Positions 48,000-63,204 of a stretch of DNA of 64,000 nt are shown here, one piece after another (within the stretch, counting starts at the first letter, position 1; each line of letters opens with the position of its first letter). Source of the stretch: Ricinus communis (taxonomy: Eukaryota > Streptophyta > Magnoliopsida > Malpighiales > Euphorbiaceae); assembly GCF_019578655.1 (NCBI RefSeq), contig NC_063256.1, positions 11,718,001 through 11,782,000 of the forward strand, given 5' to 3'. Under the pieces are notes generated by a model. It had not been told where the DNA came from. It did not search any database and saw only the letters and a program-made list of their open reading frames with translations. Made by a program: the position numbers and the translations under genes.

Positions 48000-48937
48000 C
48001 CGGCACATGGGTAACAAGTGTTAATTTATTAGCTTCTCCTACTACCGATTGCACATCATTGGCTTAGGGTATGAATTTGAACTAGTCTGCATACGATCCC
48101 CTTGTGAGTCCTTACTAGGTTTTGAGCTTATTAGAAGATTTCTAGCAAACCCCAAAGTGTTTGTGTTTCTAAGCTTCACACTGTACTCGAACTTTCCTAT
48201 AGCAAGGATGTTTTGGAAACCTTCTTCGTCTTGGAATGGACAGAACTTTATCATATGACCAATTCTTCCACATAGAAAGCAAAATTCAGGCAACCGTTCA
48301 TATTAAAAGACAATCCAATCGTTCTCATACCTTCCCACTGGAAGCTTTCTTCTATCATTCCAAAAGCCCGTTGGTCGCGATTGTTTTAAGTCCATCAAGA
48401 CTCGGACTTTCATGTAGAACATGAATTTATAAGCTGATGACACTAGTTCCATTCTAATAAAACCTGCACAACACCTTCATATTGTTTGAGCATTCCGGAA
48501 ATTTATTTGATCTGGAGAGAGGTTATAGACTTCAACACAAAACGAACACTTGGTAAAGTCCATATGATCTTTTGGTATGTTAACTGGCCAGTCTACTAAA
48601 ACCATCAAGGAGTTAAATATAGACCATGGTATGCCATCAATCACCACCCACTACTTATCCTTAGCCGAATCAAATTGAAAAATGAACGTATTTTGATTTT
48701 GCTTTTGAACCAGGAAATCCCCGTCCACTTTCCATATTTTTTAAAGATTGATCTTCACAATCGGACCAGAGAGATTCCTAAATGACATCAATTTTCCTAC
48801 CAATATCTTTTCCGAGTAGAACTTCCCCATTTCCGGTGTAGACTCCAATTGTAACACTTTTTCAGAGCACTATAAATTTTATATTTTTTGAATAATGCTT
48901 GTAGAAGAAACTCATCCGATTGAGTTTCCTCAGCCAT
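48000..48937 (-). pseudogene. LINE ORF1-type protein: DUF4283 plus CCHC zinc knuckle
   Basis: An ATG at 48937 (M-A-E-E-T-Q-S-D-E-F) begins the protein. After a frameshift the DUF4283-like block follows (V-G-K-L-M-S-F-R-N-L ... W-V-V-I-D-G-I-P-W, about 48790-48630). 48293 onward has P-E-F-C-F-L-C-G-R-I-G-H-M-I-K-F-C, a C-x2-C-x4-H-x4-C knuckle. This pair is the usual nucleic-acid-binding protein of plant L1 LINEs. Several frameshifts and stops are visible. Confidence 0.72.
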
Positions 48938-49140
48938 GATGATAGATAAGAAATTAACTACAGCATAAGGCTCAAAAGCACCAACTAACCACCTCAAGAG
49001 ACGAGACAATAAATGAGCTAGAACCAAGAAATAAAAGAGCTTCTTACCCACTACTTCAGGAAAAAGACATAGAAAATAGGACCAAAATATAATACGAGAA
49101 GAAAAGGCATTAAAAGAACAAGTCAAAATAGAAACAATGG

Positions 49141-50690
49141 GGATAAATCCACTTTCACTCCATACTAAGGAGACTAGGTGAGATGTATATATATGATTTT
49201 AACATCTAATTGAGTACTATAATATAATTTGTGAAATTTTGCCCTATTTGAAAGCCTAGAAGAGTGATAATGATAATAACAACATATTGAATTGTTGATG
49301 ATTACTTCTTTAATTAGTGAATAAAATTTCTAATATCAAATTTAACAACTTCCTATAAGAAGTATATGAAAAAAAGGCTTTAAAAGTTTAAAAATTTGTT
49401 TATAATTGAAACTTCTTTTTAAAAGATAATTGAAATTTAAAATAGTTAAAAGTCCCAATATTATAAATACGAAATTCTTAGCTAGATTTCTCTCTATGGG
49501 AAAAATATTTAAAATAAAAATCCTTGCACTATTTTTATGCGGTTCTGTATAAGTTAAACTTGATGTCTGACATTTAGCTTAAAATTCTTATATTTATATT
49601 GGATATAGTTAGGCTGCATTCTTCACAATTTCTTTGAGTCAACTTTTTTTTTCTTTCTTTCTTTTTGTACTCGAGGCAAATTGAAAAACACTACAAGAAT
49701 ACAATAACATAGCAATGGATTTTTGGGACCGACAAAATCCCTTTCTAATTGGCAACGGTATGTATAACGATGGAATATTTTGAAAAAGTGATGAATCACC
49801 GACGGATTAGTGACAAAAGTGTGTTGACAAACTATATCTGTCGCTAATTTGGATGTACTATTTGCGATAAAAATTTGCGTCTAGAATAAAGACAAATCTC
49901 CAACATATGCCACATTTGCGACGAATAGTTGAATCCATATAGTGTTGGCGCCAATAATTTTTGAAGATTTGATTTAATAGATAAGCCAAGCCTTTTTTTT
50001 TCTATATTAAAATCTATTTTTTTATAACATTACCTACTATCTTATTTCCTATAAAGTCAATGCATTCAAAGAGTTAAATTGATAATTTATATTATAAGTT
50101 TTTTTATCAAATATTAAATTCACTATCAAGTATTAAATTCATCTAGACTTATTTTTTATTAAATTAGGAAAAATATTTTTAGCATATTTTAATTTTAATT
50201 TCTAACAAAATATTAATTAATATTTTTATTTTTAGTAAAATTTTATTCTAATAAAATTTAAATATTTTAAAAATACTTATATTTAGAAAAAAAAATCATT
50301 GTATCACTTATGAATTATATTATTAATAGAAAGTAAATATTTATTAGCAATCTAAACCTTATAGACTTATTAGCAATTCTTTTTGTTATCTTTTTTATTT
50401 TTTCTTATTATCATTGGTTACGCTAGTCAACTCAATAAAACTATCTTAGAATTCAAACTCACATTATTTGCTATAGATTTACATTTATTATAAAATATTA
50501 TACACGTTTAATATAAATTTTTTAATAAATTAATATAACGGACAAATGTCTATAAAAAATTAATTATATATTGATATATTCATGAAATGATAGATTTTTT
50601 TTTAGTAATGGATGATAAATTTTATTATGAAAAATAAATGTAATTTCATTACTTCAAAACCTAATTTTATAACAAAAAAGAAATCCCACA
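49141..50690. other. AT-rich spacer containing one CACTA terminus
   Basis: No coding frame is supported. Apart from the CACTA-like end at 49689 the stretch is A/T-rich and featureless up to the RPL5 promoter region. Confidence 0.5.
49689..49960 (+). mobile_element. Terminal fragment of a CACTA (En/Spm) element
   Basis: CACTACAAGAAT at 49689 matches the conserved CACTACAAGAAA terminal motif. It is followed by subterminal repeats of the typical GC-containing kind (GGGACCGACAAAAT, ACCGACGGATTAG, TTGCGACGAATAG). The opposite end (CTTGTAGTG) is not found nearby, so only one terminus survives. Confidence 0.55.
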
Positions 50691-50738
50691 GACTAGGAAA
50701 TGACCTAAATACCATTACACATGCACACCAAATGAATA

Positions 50739-50810
50739 AAACCCTAGCGGCAATTCATCGATTAGATCTCAGCCGTTGATCTTAAAATCTATTAGGTTGC
50801 TTTAGGGTTT
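50739..50810 (+). promoter_or_regulatory. Telo-box pair upstream of RPL5
   Basis: AAACCCTA at 50739-50746 and its inverse TAGGGTTT at 50803-50810 are telo-boxes, the interstitial telomere-like elements found in promoters of plant ribosomal-protein and translation genes. A pyrimidine-rich CTTCTCTCTCCTTCTCTG leader follows at about 50864, in keeping with co-ordinated expression of ribosomal-protein genes in dividing cells. Confidence 0.75.
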
Positions 50811-50915
50811 ATAATCGAAGCTCAATCCTTTGCTCATATTCTTTAAAAGCGATAGCCGTCGTGCTTCTCTCTCCTTCTCTGCCTCGCTTCCTTTCTAACA
50901 GATCGAGCTTTAACA

Positions 50916-53733
<2,818 letters not shown>

Positions 53734-54984
53734 AGGTCTTAAGTATAATGTCAGCGCATGAGTTCCAAAATGTTAAATTTTTGTTTCTTTAGTACACATG
53801 CTACTTGATTTTTTCTTTCTTGGAACGAAGTCTTTTTAAAGTTACTCTGCTTTAATGCTTCCTGGTTTTAGCTGCTTGGACTATCACTGGTTAGATAACT
53901 GAGATTTTGGATGATTAAATTAGCCTTGGTATGAATGCAATTTCAGTTTTGACTTAATATTGTATCGTAATATAATATCCTATTATTTCTTGTAGATTTT
54001 GTCCCGTAAGACCAGTATATTCCCATCTTTTCTTTGCTTTCAAAAATTATATTATTATATTGTATGCATTATGATGGCCAAACTGATTAGTGGTCTAAGT
54101 AAATGTAGTGTTTGCCAAGAAAATCAAAGTTTCCTTGTTGGAAATGGCCTATTTATTTCAAAAATATTTTTGAAATGCCTTGTGGCTTAGCCGTCGTAGT
54201 TGTTTTGATAAAGTCTTTTTGTTTAAAATAGAAACGCGTGGTTACCGTATTGTTTCGAATTTTAGCATGTAATTTGATATTAATTTTAATTTTAATTTAT
54301 TATCAGTCAAGACGAATTGGCTATAATTCTAACGAAATAATAATAAAGAAAGTTGAATTGGCATTTGTTGACTTATTTTAGAACTAAAATGGATATTTTT
54401 TCAAGTGATTCAACACTTCCTTATATTTTACTTGTATGTTTAGTAAGGTCTAGATTAATAATTTAATTTCTTATTTTTCTATTATAGTTGTATAACTTTA
54501 GTGATCCACGTAAAATAGTTATATAGAACTGAAAATATTATCACTTTGCTAATGCTCAAGTGCAAACTACTTGAGACATATTTCACTCGTCTAATGGGTA
54601 GAACGTCACACATAAATAGTAGCTAATTCTATCGGTGCTTTGCTCTCCTCTCAAGGGCTTCGAATTGGAACACAAGGCGATCCATCCTTCTATCCGAAGA
54701 GGAAGAAGAAGCATATGCTTGTCATATGCTGTTTTTGGTTATTGCCCAACCACAGTCATGAGTGGAAGAGCCAAACCCATTCTTTAAAGCAAAAGGGTCC
54801 ACACACACGCGAACCGAAACACTAAAACCTTATCTAGTGCCAGCCAATGGACTTTCTCTTTGCTTTCCCTGTAGAGCCCAAAACACTATCCACTTATACT
54901 ATCAATTCCACATCACTAAATTGATTTTGATTAAAATGTCTTCTTATTCTATGAATTCAAACCACTCCCAATACTGGAACAGCC
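53734..54984. other. RPL5 3' UTR and intergenic region, upstream region of next gene
   Basis: The first 200-250 bp are a T-rich 3' UTR. There is no conserved coding up to 54984. Short open frames at 53999 and 54640 lack splice or homology support. The last few hundred bases are the promoter and leader of the plastid-targeted gene, with an in-frame-independent C/A-rich leader (CCACTCCCAATACTGG) right before its ATG. Confidence 0.5.
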
Positions 54985-55632
54985 ATGGCCCATTCACTAA
55001 CCACAACCCCAGCCGCTGCAATTCCTATATCGTCATCGTCCAAGTCTAAGAACCCAACTATCCATGTTGCATCTCTAGGATTTCAAGGACTACTGGCTCA
55101 CCATAAAGATTCTAAGCCAGCCTCTCACAGCAATCTCGTCCATCGGAGGTTAGTGTTTCTTTTTTATGCATTTACATATTCATAGGCAACGAGCAAATGT
55201 TTCCGGCCTCCAATGTAGGCTCTTTACATGAATTAGCTTGTGAAGTTTGGATGGCTCGAGTTGAGCGGCTGGACTTTACATAATGCGCAAATTTTACTAG
55301 GCTAAAATATGTAAAGAAAAGGTAATTAAACTGTAATCTTCAAACTATCAAACATGTACTGTGCATGCAGCCGCAGGACTGTGACTTTAGGTTTGGCAAG
55401 TGGGTTATTACTGGGCTTGACAGTGGGTGAAGGCAGCGCGAATGCAGCAAGAAGGCAGGCTCCTCCACCACCGGAGGAAAAAAAGGACCCAAATGTAAGC
55501 GGGGTGCAAGCAAAAGTGCTAGCAAGCAAGAAAAGGAAGGAGGCAATGAAAGAATCAATAGCCAAGCTAAGAGAGAAAGGGAAGGTCGTAGACGAACAAT
55601 CTAAGCCTATAATGAATGAACTATCTGAATAG
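54985..55632 (+). CDS. Small plastid protein with transit peptide and twin-arginine thylakoid signal
   Basis: Two exons, 54985-55148 and 55371-55632 (GT..AG, 222-bp intron), give 141 aa. Residues 1-55 are Ser/Thr/Ala/His-rich and almost free of acids, as in chloroplast transit peptides. Next comes S-R-R-T-V-T-L-G-L-A-S-G-L-L-L-G-L-T-V, a twin-arginine (Tat) signal with a hydrophobic core, then A-N-A|A, a good lumenal processing site. The predicted mature part (about 60 aa) is charged: P-P-P-P-E-E-K-K-D, then a Lys/Glu-rich helix with V-L-A-S-K-K-R-K-E-A-M-K-E-S. Inference: a thylakoid-lumen protein delivered by the cpTat pathway. I do not recognise the family. The intron falls just before the RR motif, separating transit peptide and lumen signal. 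Confidence 0.8.
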
Positions 55633-57476
55633 TATTATATAACTTCACTCTGTATTACATTCTAAGCAATTTTCTTGAGCGGAATGGAAATTTTCATTCT
55701 AATAATAGAGATAAATTCCTCATCATTTTTTTTTTATTTTTTTTGCAATTTCGATTATTTATATATTGTATTTCATTGATCACTTTCTTTTTTCCCTCTT
55801 TAGTTTGCATAGTTAATGACCCAATTTATAGTTTAGCCAAATGCATATTTATTGATAGTTTTAACACTTTAATGTTCAATATAATCTAATAGATATTTCA
55901 ATTTATATTTTATTATATTTAAATATTTTTTAACATATAATTTTATTCAATATGTCCACGTGTATTACTTATAAATATTTAAATATTATAAAAAAATAAA
56001 ATTTAATTATCTATTAGGTTAAATTAAAATTTAAAGGTATTTATGAGGTTATAAAAATAGAGATCACATATTTAATAGATTAAATTAAAAATCAAGGTGT
56101 TAGATTGACTAAATAATTAAAATTTAAATATTTAAATATACATTCTATCTTCTAATTTAATGACAACAAATAAAAAATATATAATAGACTTACTTAATAA
56201 TTTTTTCATCACTACTCCTACTAACAAATATAGATGTATAAAACATTCACCCATAATATATTTTTATAAACCATTATATAATTATCATTTTTATCCTTGT
56301 GCGAGCACTTATGTATTGGGATTCAAAACTCACTCAGCAAAAAAAAAGAAAAAGAAAACACTATATACTACTACTCTTTGCTAGTCCAATTTTATTCTTA
56401 AAAGAAATTTAAGTCTAATTTATTTAAGATAAATATAATTTTACAAAAAGAAGACAATAGAAATCTTCAAATTCTACTTTAAATATTTTCTTTTTGTTTT
56501 TCTCGGTCGTCTCAAAATATATTATATTTTTTAATATTAGTCTAGTAAATAATTTTTGAGATATCCCAAATTAATTGATATAGATATCATTTTATATCAT
56601 TAATTTTTATTATCTTTATTATAAAATTGTAACTTTTAGAGAATATTGTTAGAGAAAAATAATAAAAAATTAATGATACTAATAAAAACTTAATTTTTTA
56701 ATTCGTGTGTAAATTAAAAGTCAATTATCGTATAGATAGAAAGAAGATACAAATCTATACTTGGTGAATACATTCTTGTAGGTAATGGTGTTTTGCGGAT
56801 ATTTTTTTATCAAATGTGTTTTCTTGATTCCACTATATATAGTAAAAGTTAATTACCAGATTTACCATTTTGAATTAGAATCTTGTTATATTTATATTGA
56901 ACACTGACCTATCATGCTTAATAATCTTCGCTATTAAATTTCAATAAAATAGTTAGGATTTTACTAAAATAATTAATTTAGATTTTAGCAGCGAATGATT
57001 ATTTATCAAATAATAATATTTCAACTATTGAATTTAAATTTAATGATTAAGATGGCACTAACATAACTCTTTATGTTATTTAAAATAAAATCTCAATTCT
57101 ATCATTTTTTACTTTAGGTGAAAAACTGTCTATTTACCTATTTCTTGAACATGTACTAAATTAATGATCGGGATAATTTCCTAATATAACTTATCTTTAA
57201 ACTATATTCTTAGTAAAAAATTCTAAAATTAACAAGTATTTATATAAGGACATAAAATGTTTTAAAACAAACTTTCAAAGAATTTTTAGAATAGAATAAA
57301 TTTTTAGGGATTAAAATGAATGGATGATTGGAGACTTAAGTAAAATAATGTCGAATTTCTAAGAAAAAGAAGTAAAATAATGTCGAGAAGTGCAGGGACC
57401 AAAAAGAATTTTGCCTAATAGAAAAGAAGTTGCAGACGTTTGATCTGGACATACAAGAAAGCAAGCAAAACATAGG
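55633..57476. other. AT-rich intergenic region
   Basis: No gene is supported. The stretch is strongly A/T-rich with repeated TTAAATATT and AAATTTAAATATT words. The leader of the HAD-hydrolase gene occupies the last part; the segment just before the ATG (57380-57476) is purine-rich. Confidence 0.5.
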
Positions 57477-59288
57477 ATGATGCCTCAGAGCTCCATCAAA
57501 TACAATGAGGCACATCTCTTCCAGACCTTCAATGGCCTTCAACATCTCGCTGAAACGCGTCGTTTCAAGGTTTTATTTCATTTCATACTCTTCTAATATT
57601 TAATTTGATAGTAGTTAGTCTCAGCAATTGCAATTTATTTACACAGGCATGGTTATTGGATCAATTTGGAGTACTTCATGATGGAAAACAACCTTACCCT
57701 GGTGCAATTTCGACTTGTATGCTTCTCTTTTATCGCTATTAATATTTGGATAATTGTAAGAAAAAAACTATTTATTTATTTTTTACCTGTTTGTTTCTTA
57801 TCCAGTGAGTGATTGTGTAACTCTGTTTGGGTTACAGTAAAAAAAATTGCAAGTAGTGGTGCAAAAATGGTGATTATTAGTAATTCTTCACGGCGTGCGT
57901 CTACTACAATGGACAAAATGAAGAGTCTTGGATTTGATCCTTCTCTTTTTGTTGGTGCTATTACTAGTGGGGAATTAACTCATCAATTCTTGCAAAGGTT
58001 AGCACTATATGTTTATTTCTTTTTTTGAAGAAAAGATTCATATTGTTAGTTACTAAAACATATGCTTTTTTTTATTACTTACTTTAGGATTAAACGGCAT
58101 GTGTTATATAATATGTGATAGAACTTATACACTGCCAAGGATATTACTAGTTGAATCAGTATATGAGCATTGTTTCAATGCACAAATGTTTTAATTGTTA
58201 TTTTAGAAGAAAGTGTATTTAATTGTTTCTGGTTGCTTTGTTCTGTTCTGTTATTTTGTCGCAGCTAGTCTCTCTTCCTTGTATTGGTTTCCAATTTTAT
58301 CTTAGAAACATTTATCCATCCACATTGTTGTGGAAATGCATAAGTTACGAATAAAGGATAATCTTTTGGGTTTTTGTTCTAGTAGATCAAAGAAGTCTGG
58401 TTAAAATGTGCCTATTTGATTATACTGCAGTTGAAAGTTGACAGAATTAGCAATTGCACTCTGTTGCATCGACGAATCTAACTTTACTGGACATTGTTTT
58501 GGAAAGAATTAAGTCGTTTTATGTGGTTTGTTTTAATAATGTTTCTACCTTGACTTTTCTGGATCTCTAGAGTACATGGCAGTTTTATGCTATATGGTTG
58601 AATTAGTTTATGCATAATACTATCAGTCTTAGCATACTTCGCGACCAATTTCAATCGCTAGGTTTTAAATGTGCATTCCATTTTGTGTTATTTATATCCT
58701 TCATGTGGATGTCATGATTCAAATGCTTAGATATAATAGATGCTAAATCCAAGTATTTGGTCAGGATATTCCTGTTTCTTTTGTCATTCAGTTCTATCTT
58801 GGGCTGTGCTTGTTATAGATTTATAGACAGCTTCTTTCCAATTTCGCTTACCCTAGGAGTATGTCTCTTTTCCTTTACTTGCGGACAGGAGAATTATATT
58901 TGTGATTTTATCATCACACTTGCAATATGTTCAAAGACATTACTGCTTCTCATGAATGTCTGTGTTGTATATTTTATTTTAGTGTGTGCTTTTGGAAAAT
59001 TACTGATGTTTTGGGTCAACTCACTAGGTAAAGTATCATTGACCATTCCTCATCATGAGTAGAAGTAGTAGTTATTTATTCTGGAAATACTTCTATCTAT
59101 TTTTTCTCCTTTTGATTTAATTTTGTTCGAACTCTTAGTGTTGCATTTTGCATTTTTTTAACTTCTTCCCTAATTGTATTGTATCCCTCAATTGTTTCTG
59201 GATTAGGAGAGATGATGACTGGTTTGCAGCATTAGGAAAATCATGCATTCACATGACCTGGAGTGACCGCGGCGCTATATCACTGGAG
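57477..59288 (+). CDS. HAD-superfamily (subfamily IIA-like) hydrolase, 5' four exons
   Basis: Exons 57477-57569, 57647-57716, 57838-57997 and 59207-59288 join in frame to 135 codons and end at a good donor GAG|GTATGC. The protein begins M-M-P-Q-S-S and has motif I L-L-D-Q-F-G-V-L-H-D-G (nucleophile Asp36; the second acid of the usual D-x-D is Phe, as in the TIGR01459-like group, where a bulky residue stands there), motif II V-I-I-S-N-S-S-R-R, then G-L-G-K/D-D-D-W-F-A-A-L-G-K and W-S-D-R-G-A-I-S-L-E. It resembles the single-copy plant HAD protein of the Arabidopsis AT5G10460 type, normally about 300 aa, so less than half is visible. The intron after exon 4 runs into a chromovirus at about 59514. 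The remaining exons must lie beyond 64000 or be lost. Substrate unknown. Confidence 0.8.
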
Positions 59289-59513
59289 GTATGCCATTTG
59301 GACAAGTTGTTTGTAAGACTATTTACTCTTTCTTTTTTTATTCCTCTAGTTATACATGTTTGATATGTAGATGCTCTCTTTTCTTTTTCTCTGTATATCT
59401 TCATTCTTCTTTGCTCCTCTCTTCTTTTAATAAACAAGTAAATTCTATCATCGGAAAGGGAAAGTTAGAGAAGTGTTGCTCTTAACAAACTACTTGATAT
59501 AAATCATTGTATG

Positions 59514-59915
59514 TGTAGAAGGTATGGCATACTGCCATAAATTTCTAGTTAAGGATCGAGTCACAGGACGATGAACGGGAAAATCTTGTTCGGCTGACTT
59601 TGATTTTCCTTTTATTCTGTTTGTATGCTTGGGTCTACCTATTTTGTAAAGAACTCAGCTCCAAGGGAGACTGAAACCTCGGAACTCGTTAATAGAGAGA
59701 GCTCAAAAATCTCTTACTTCTATAAAAATTGCTTATTTAATTCCTTCTGTTTGCTCTTTAAATAGGCAACAGATATTACAAAAATAGAAGTCCCTAACTT
59801 CTAGTTCTCATAATAAGAAAATACTAAACTTAGAAAAGAATTCCCAAATAGTAATTTTACCTAAACAGGAAGAAGACTTCCGAAACAGTACTTTAATCTT
59901 AAAAAGGAAATAACT
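59514..59915 (-). repeat. Presumed 3' LTR of the chromovirus (boundaries approximate)
   Basis: The non-coding stretch beyond the integrase stop (minus strand) has a TATTTAAAG box at about 59765 and a purine/pyrimidine mix unlike coding DNA. A TG at 59514 (plus) or the matching CA on the minus strand (TACCTTCTACA) is a candidate outer end. The other LTR lies outside the window, so the ends cannot be confirmed. Confidence 0.45.
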
Positions 59916-61791
59916 AATGAATTGTCCTGCGAGAGTAAATTTTGCCCACGAATGCATCCATAGCATTACTCCCTTCCTGCTGAAATAGCTTGTCCTCAAG
60001 TGCAAAGGAAGGATACAGCTTCTGGAAAAGAAGTAAGTCTTCCCAAGTAGCATCCTCAGCTGGAAGGCCAATCCAATGAACAAAAATTTCCTTAGTCCCT
60101 CTGTTCAACCGGCCACAAAGGACCTCTTGAGGATAGGGAACAACTCGGCCATTTTCTATAGAAGGAATAGCCGTTATTGGAGGTAATTGAGGACCCTTAA
60201 AAGCCTTTAAAAGAGAAACATGAAAGACATTATGAAGACGACTGGTACGAGGTAAGTCCAGCTCATAGGCAACCTTCCCAAGGCGACGTAACACCAAAAA
60301 TGGCCCATAAAATCGAGGAGAAAGCTTATTGTGAATGTTCAACCGAACAGAATGTTGTCGGTAGGGTTGTAACCTTAGCCAAACCCAATCTCCAATATGA
60401 AACTCTACCTCTCGGTGGCCCTTATCATAATATGTCTTCATCCGTTGTTGGGCTAACAGCAGGCGGTCCCGGATATCCTTCAAGAATTGATCCCGAGTGA
60501 ACAATGCTGTGTCAATCGCATCAACTCGAGTGGACCCTCCCGTGTAAGAAAGTAAACAAGGGGGGTCACCGCCATAGACCACCTTAAAGGGAGTAGTTTG
60601 AAGGGCTGAATGGAAAGAGGTGTTGTAGCAAAATTCAGCCCAAGGAACCCATGCAACCCATTTGTGAGGATGGTCCCCAACAAAACAACGAAGATACATT
60701 TCTACCGTACGATTGACTACCTCAGTCTGACCATCAGTTTGCGGGTGGTAGGCTGAAGAGAATTGTAATTTAGTCCCATGGAGGCGAAATAGCTCCTCCC
60801 AAAAAGTACTAGTAAAGACCACATCTCGATCACAAGTAATAGTTTTCGGAAGCCCATGCAAGCGAACAATTTGAGCAAAGAATACTTGAGCAACTCCGGC
60901 AGCAGTATATGGATGTGCCAATGGAATAAAGTGAGCATACTTAGAAAATCGATGAATGACCACAAACAAGACAGATTTGCCCCAAGATTTGGGCAACCCA
61001 TCAATGAAGTCCATGGGGATATCTGCCCAAACCTGAGTTGGTAATTGAAGAGGTTGTAACACCTCGGCAGGACTGAGATGTTCAGATTTATTACGCTGAC
61101 AGATAGGACAGGACGCAACGTACTTAGCAATATCAGTCCGCATGCCATGCCAAAAAAAATCACCACGAACTCTGTGCAAAGTTTTCTGGATTCCTTCATG
61201 AAAACTGTCATGATATGCTGCTTTTATAACTGAAGGCCAAGAAGAATTGGGTGGAATATAGATGCTTTTTCTAAACAGCAACAACCCATCACACTCATGC
61301 CAATCCTTTCCCAACGCAGCAGTCTGGTATGTTGTATGCAGGTCTTGTAAGGCTGTGGAGTTCAACAAATCAGCCTTAATTGATTCCAGTAAGGAACTTC
61401 GGGGGCAACTTAGAGCAAATAAGCTCGGGTTATCGTAAGAGCGACGAGACAAAGCATCAGCCGCTTTATTCAAAGATCTGGCTCGATATTCAACTGAAAA
61501 CGTATAACCCATTATTTTACTCAACCAATGTTGCTGTGGAGTGGTGGTCAACCGTTGCTCCAACAAGTACTTGAGACTAAAGTGATTTGTGCGGACAAGA
61601 AAAGAATGTCCACATGAATAAGGACGCCAATGTTGAACCGCTTTGGCTAAACCAATCAGTTCCCTTTCATAAGCAGCCAATTTTTGGTGCCTGAGTGCTA
61701 ACTGACGGCTAAAGAATGCAATAGAATGATCTGCTTGTTGTAAGACAGCCCCAATACCACCTTCTGAAGCATCACACTCGACAATAAATTA
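59914..61791 (-). pseudogene. Chromovirus RNase H end, integrase and chromodomain
   Basis: From the TAA at 61789 the frame is open to 59914. It has the end of RNase H (A-A-Y-E-R-E-L-I-G-L; N-K-A-A-D-A-L-S-R-R), the HHCC integrase finger (H-D-S-F-H-E-G ... C-P-I-C-Q-R-N-K), the DDE core (M-D-F-I-D-G-L-P-K, C-D-R-D-V-V-F, D-G-Q-T-E-V-V-N-R-T-V-E), the GPY/F part (L-S-P-R-F-Y-G-P-F) and a C-terminal chromodomain (F-V-H-W-I-G-L-P-A-E-D-A-T-W-E-D), the chromovirus hallmark thought to direct integration to marked chromatin. Confidence 0.9.
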
Positions 61792-63201
61792 TTTAGTAAA
61801 ATCAAGTAGCTGCAAAACAGGGGCCAATAGATAAAGCTTGCTTAAGTGCCTCAAATGCTTGTAATGCCTTCTCAGTCCACTGGAATGAATTCTTTTTTAA
61901 CATATGAGTTAAGGGAGCTGCCAGTTGCCCATAATCACGTAAAATTTGCGGTAGTATCCAGATAAACCCAAAAATCCACACAGGGAAGTAATAGATTGAG
62001 GTTGTGGTCACTCCAAAATAGCTTGGACGTTACTTGTATCAACTCCCACTCCTTGCATAGAAATAATATGGCCTAAGTATGTTACTGTGGTAGATCCAAA
62101 GCAACATTTAGAACGCTTCAAGTAGAGTTTATGCGCTCGAAGGAGTTGAAAAACTTGACGCATGTGAACTAGGTGGCTCTCCCAATTGCTGCTGTAAATC
62201 AAAATATCGTCAAAAAAAACAAGTACAAATTTGCATAGAAAGGCCTGAAATATCTCATTCATCAATGCCTGAAATGTTGATGGGGCATTAGTAAGGCCGA
62301 AAGGCATGACGAGAAATTCGAAATGCCCATGATGAGTACGAAAAGCTGTTTTTTCCACATCGGCAGGATACATGCGAACCTGGTAATAACCAGTTCGTAA
62401 ATCCAATTTAGTAAAGTAACATGCTCCATGTAATTCATCGAGAAGCTCATCTATAACTAGGATTGGAAATTTATCCTTTACCGTTTTGTTATTCAATTCC
62501 CGATAATCAATACAGAGTCGCCAAGATCCATCCTGCTTAGGAACTAGTAAGACTGGAGAAGAAAATGGAGATTTACTTGGCTGAATAAACCCTTGCTGAA
62601 GCATCTCGTTACACTGGCGTTCAATTTCATCTTTTTGTCTGTGAGGGTAACGATAAGGCCGAACCACCACAGGGACTGTTCCTGGAAGCAAACAAATTCG
62701 ATGATCACGGTGCCTAATAGGTGGTAACGCTGTGGGTTCATGAAATAAGTCCCCAAATTTGACTAAAAGGTTGTCCAGTTGCTGCTCTGCTGTTATGGCG
62801 TCACCGAGCATGTATAAGCTCTTTCCTAAATTCCTGTGCTGACCCTGAACTAAAATAGTTTTCCCTTCCACCGAAAATGACATAGTAAGTGCAGCAAAAT
62901 CCCACAAAATAGGACCCAACATTTGTAGCCATTTAACCCCCAAAACAATATCAAAGCCATCCAATGGAATAACAAAAAAATCAGCAGTGAAACCATGTCC
63001 AGAAATAGAGAATGTTACTCGTTTGCAGAACCCTATGCTACACACCTTGTCGCCATTAGCAATAGAGACACTAGTGTTGTTTAAAGGCTCGCTTTGAAGG
63101 GCTAAAAGTGGAGCAGCTATTGCACTGATAAAGTTATGAGTACTACCTGAATCCAACAAACTAAGCACAGGCTGTCCATGAATTATAGCTTGCATCTGCA
63201 T
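61792..63201 (-). pseudogene. Chromovirus protease and reverse transcriptase
   Basis: Opens with the retropepsin L-L-D-S-G-S-T-H-N-F-I-S, then I-D-Y-R-E-L-N, F-T-K-L-D-L-R-T-G-Y-Y-Q-V-R-M, F-G-L-T-N-A-P-S-T-F-Q and the catalytic F-F-D-D-I-L-I-Y-S. TGA at 62008-62010 ends the 397-codon stretch. The connection/RNase H start (L-A-A-P-L-T-H-M-L-K-K; C-D-A-S-E-G-G) is still visible downstream in shifted frames down to 61792. Confidence 0.88.
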
Positions 63202-63204
63202 GGT

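Larger units (their letters stand above)
40579..49140 (-). mobile_element. Decayed plant L1-type LINE retrotransposon, probably split by an insertion
   Basis: On the minus strand from about 49140 the order is: 5' leader; nucleic-acid-binding protein with DUF4283 and CCHC finger (48937-48000); endonuclease remnant (about 47000-46678); reverse transcriptase (about 46008-45128); zf-RVT domain (44411-43690); then, after a 2.5-kb unrelated stretch, an RNase H domain (41102-40680) and a 3' end reading TTGATGAAGTTATCCTTTGTC at about 40580. That last phrase resembles the 3' tails of plant LINEs. Many stops and frameshifts show that it is dead. Whether the RNase H piece belongs to the same copy is inference from order, strand and spacing. 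Confidence 0.75.

Noticed and set aside
53999..54825. Short open frames between RPL5 and the plastid-protein gene
   Set aside because: Low complexity or without start/splice context; likely UTR and spacer.
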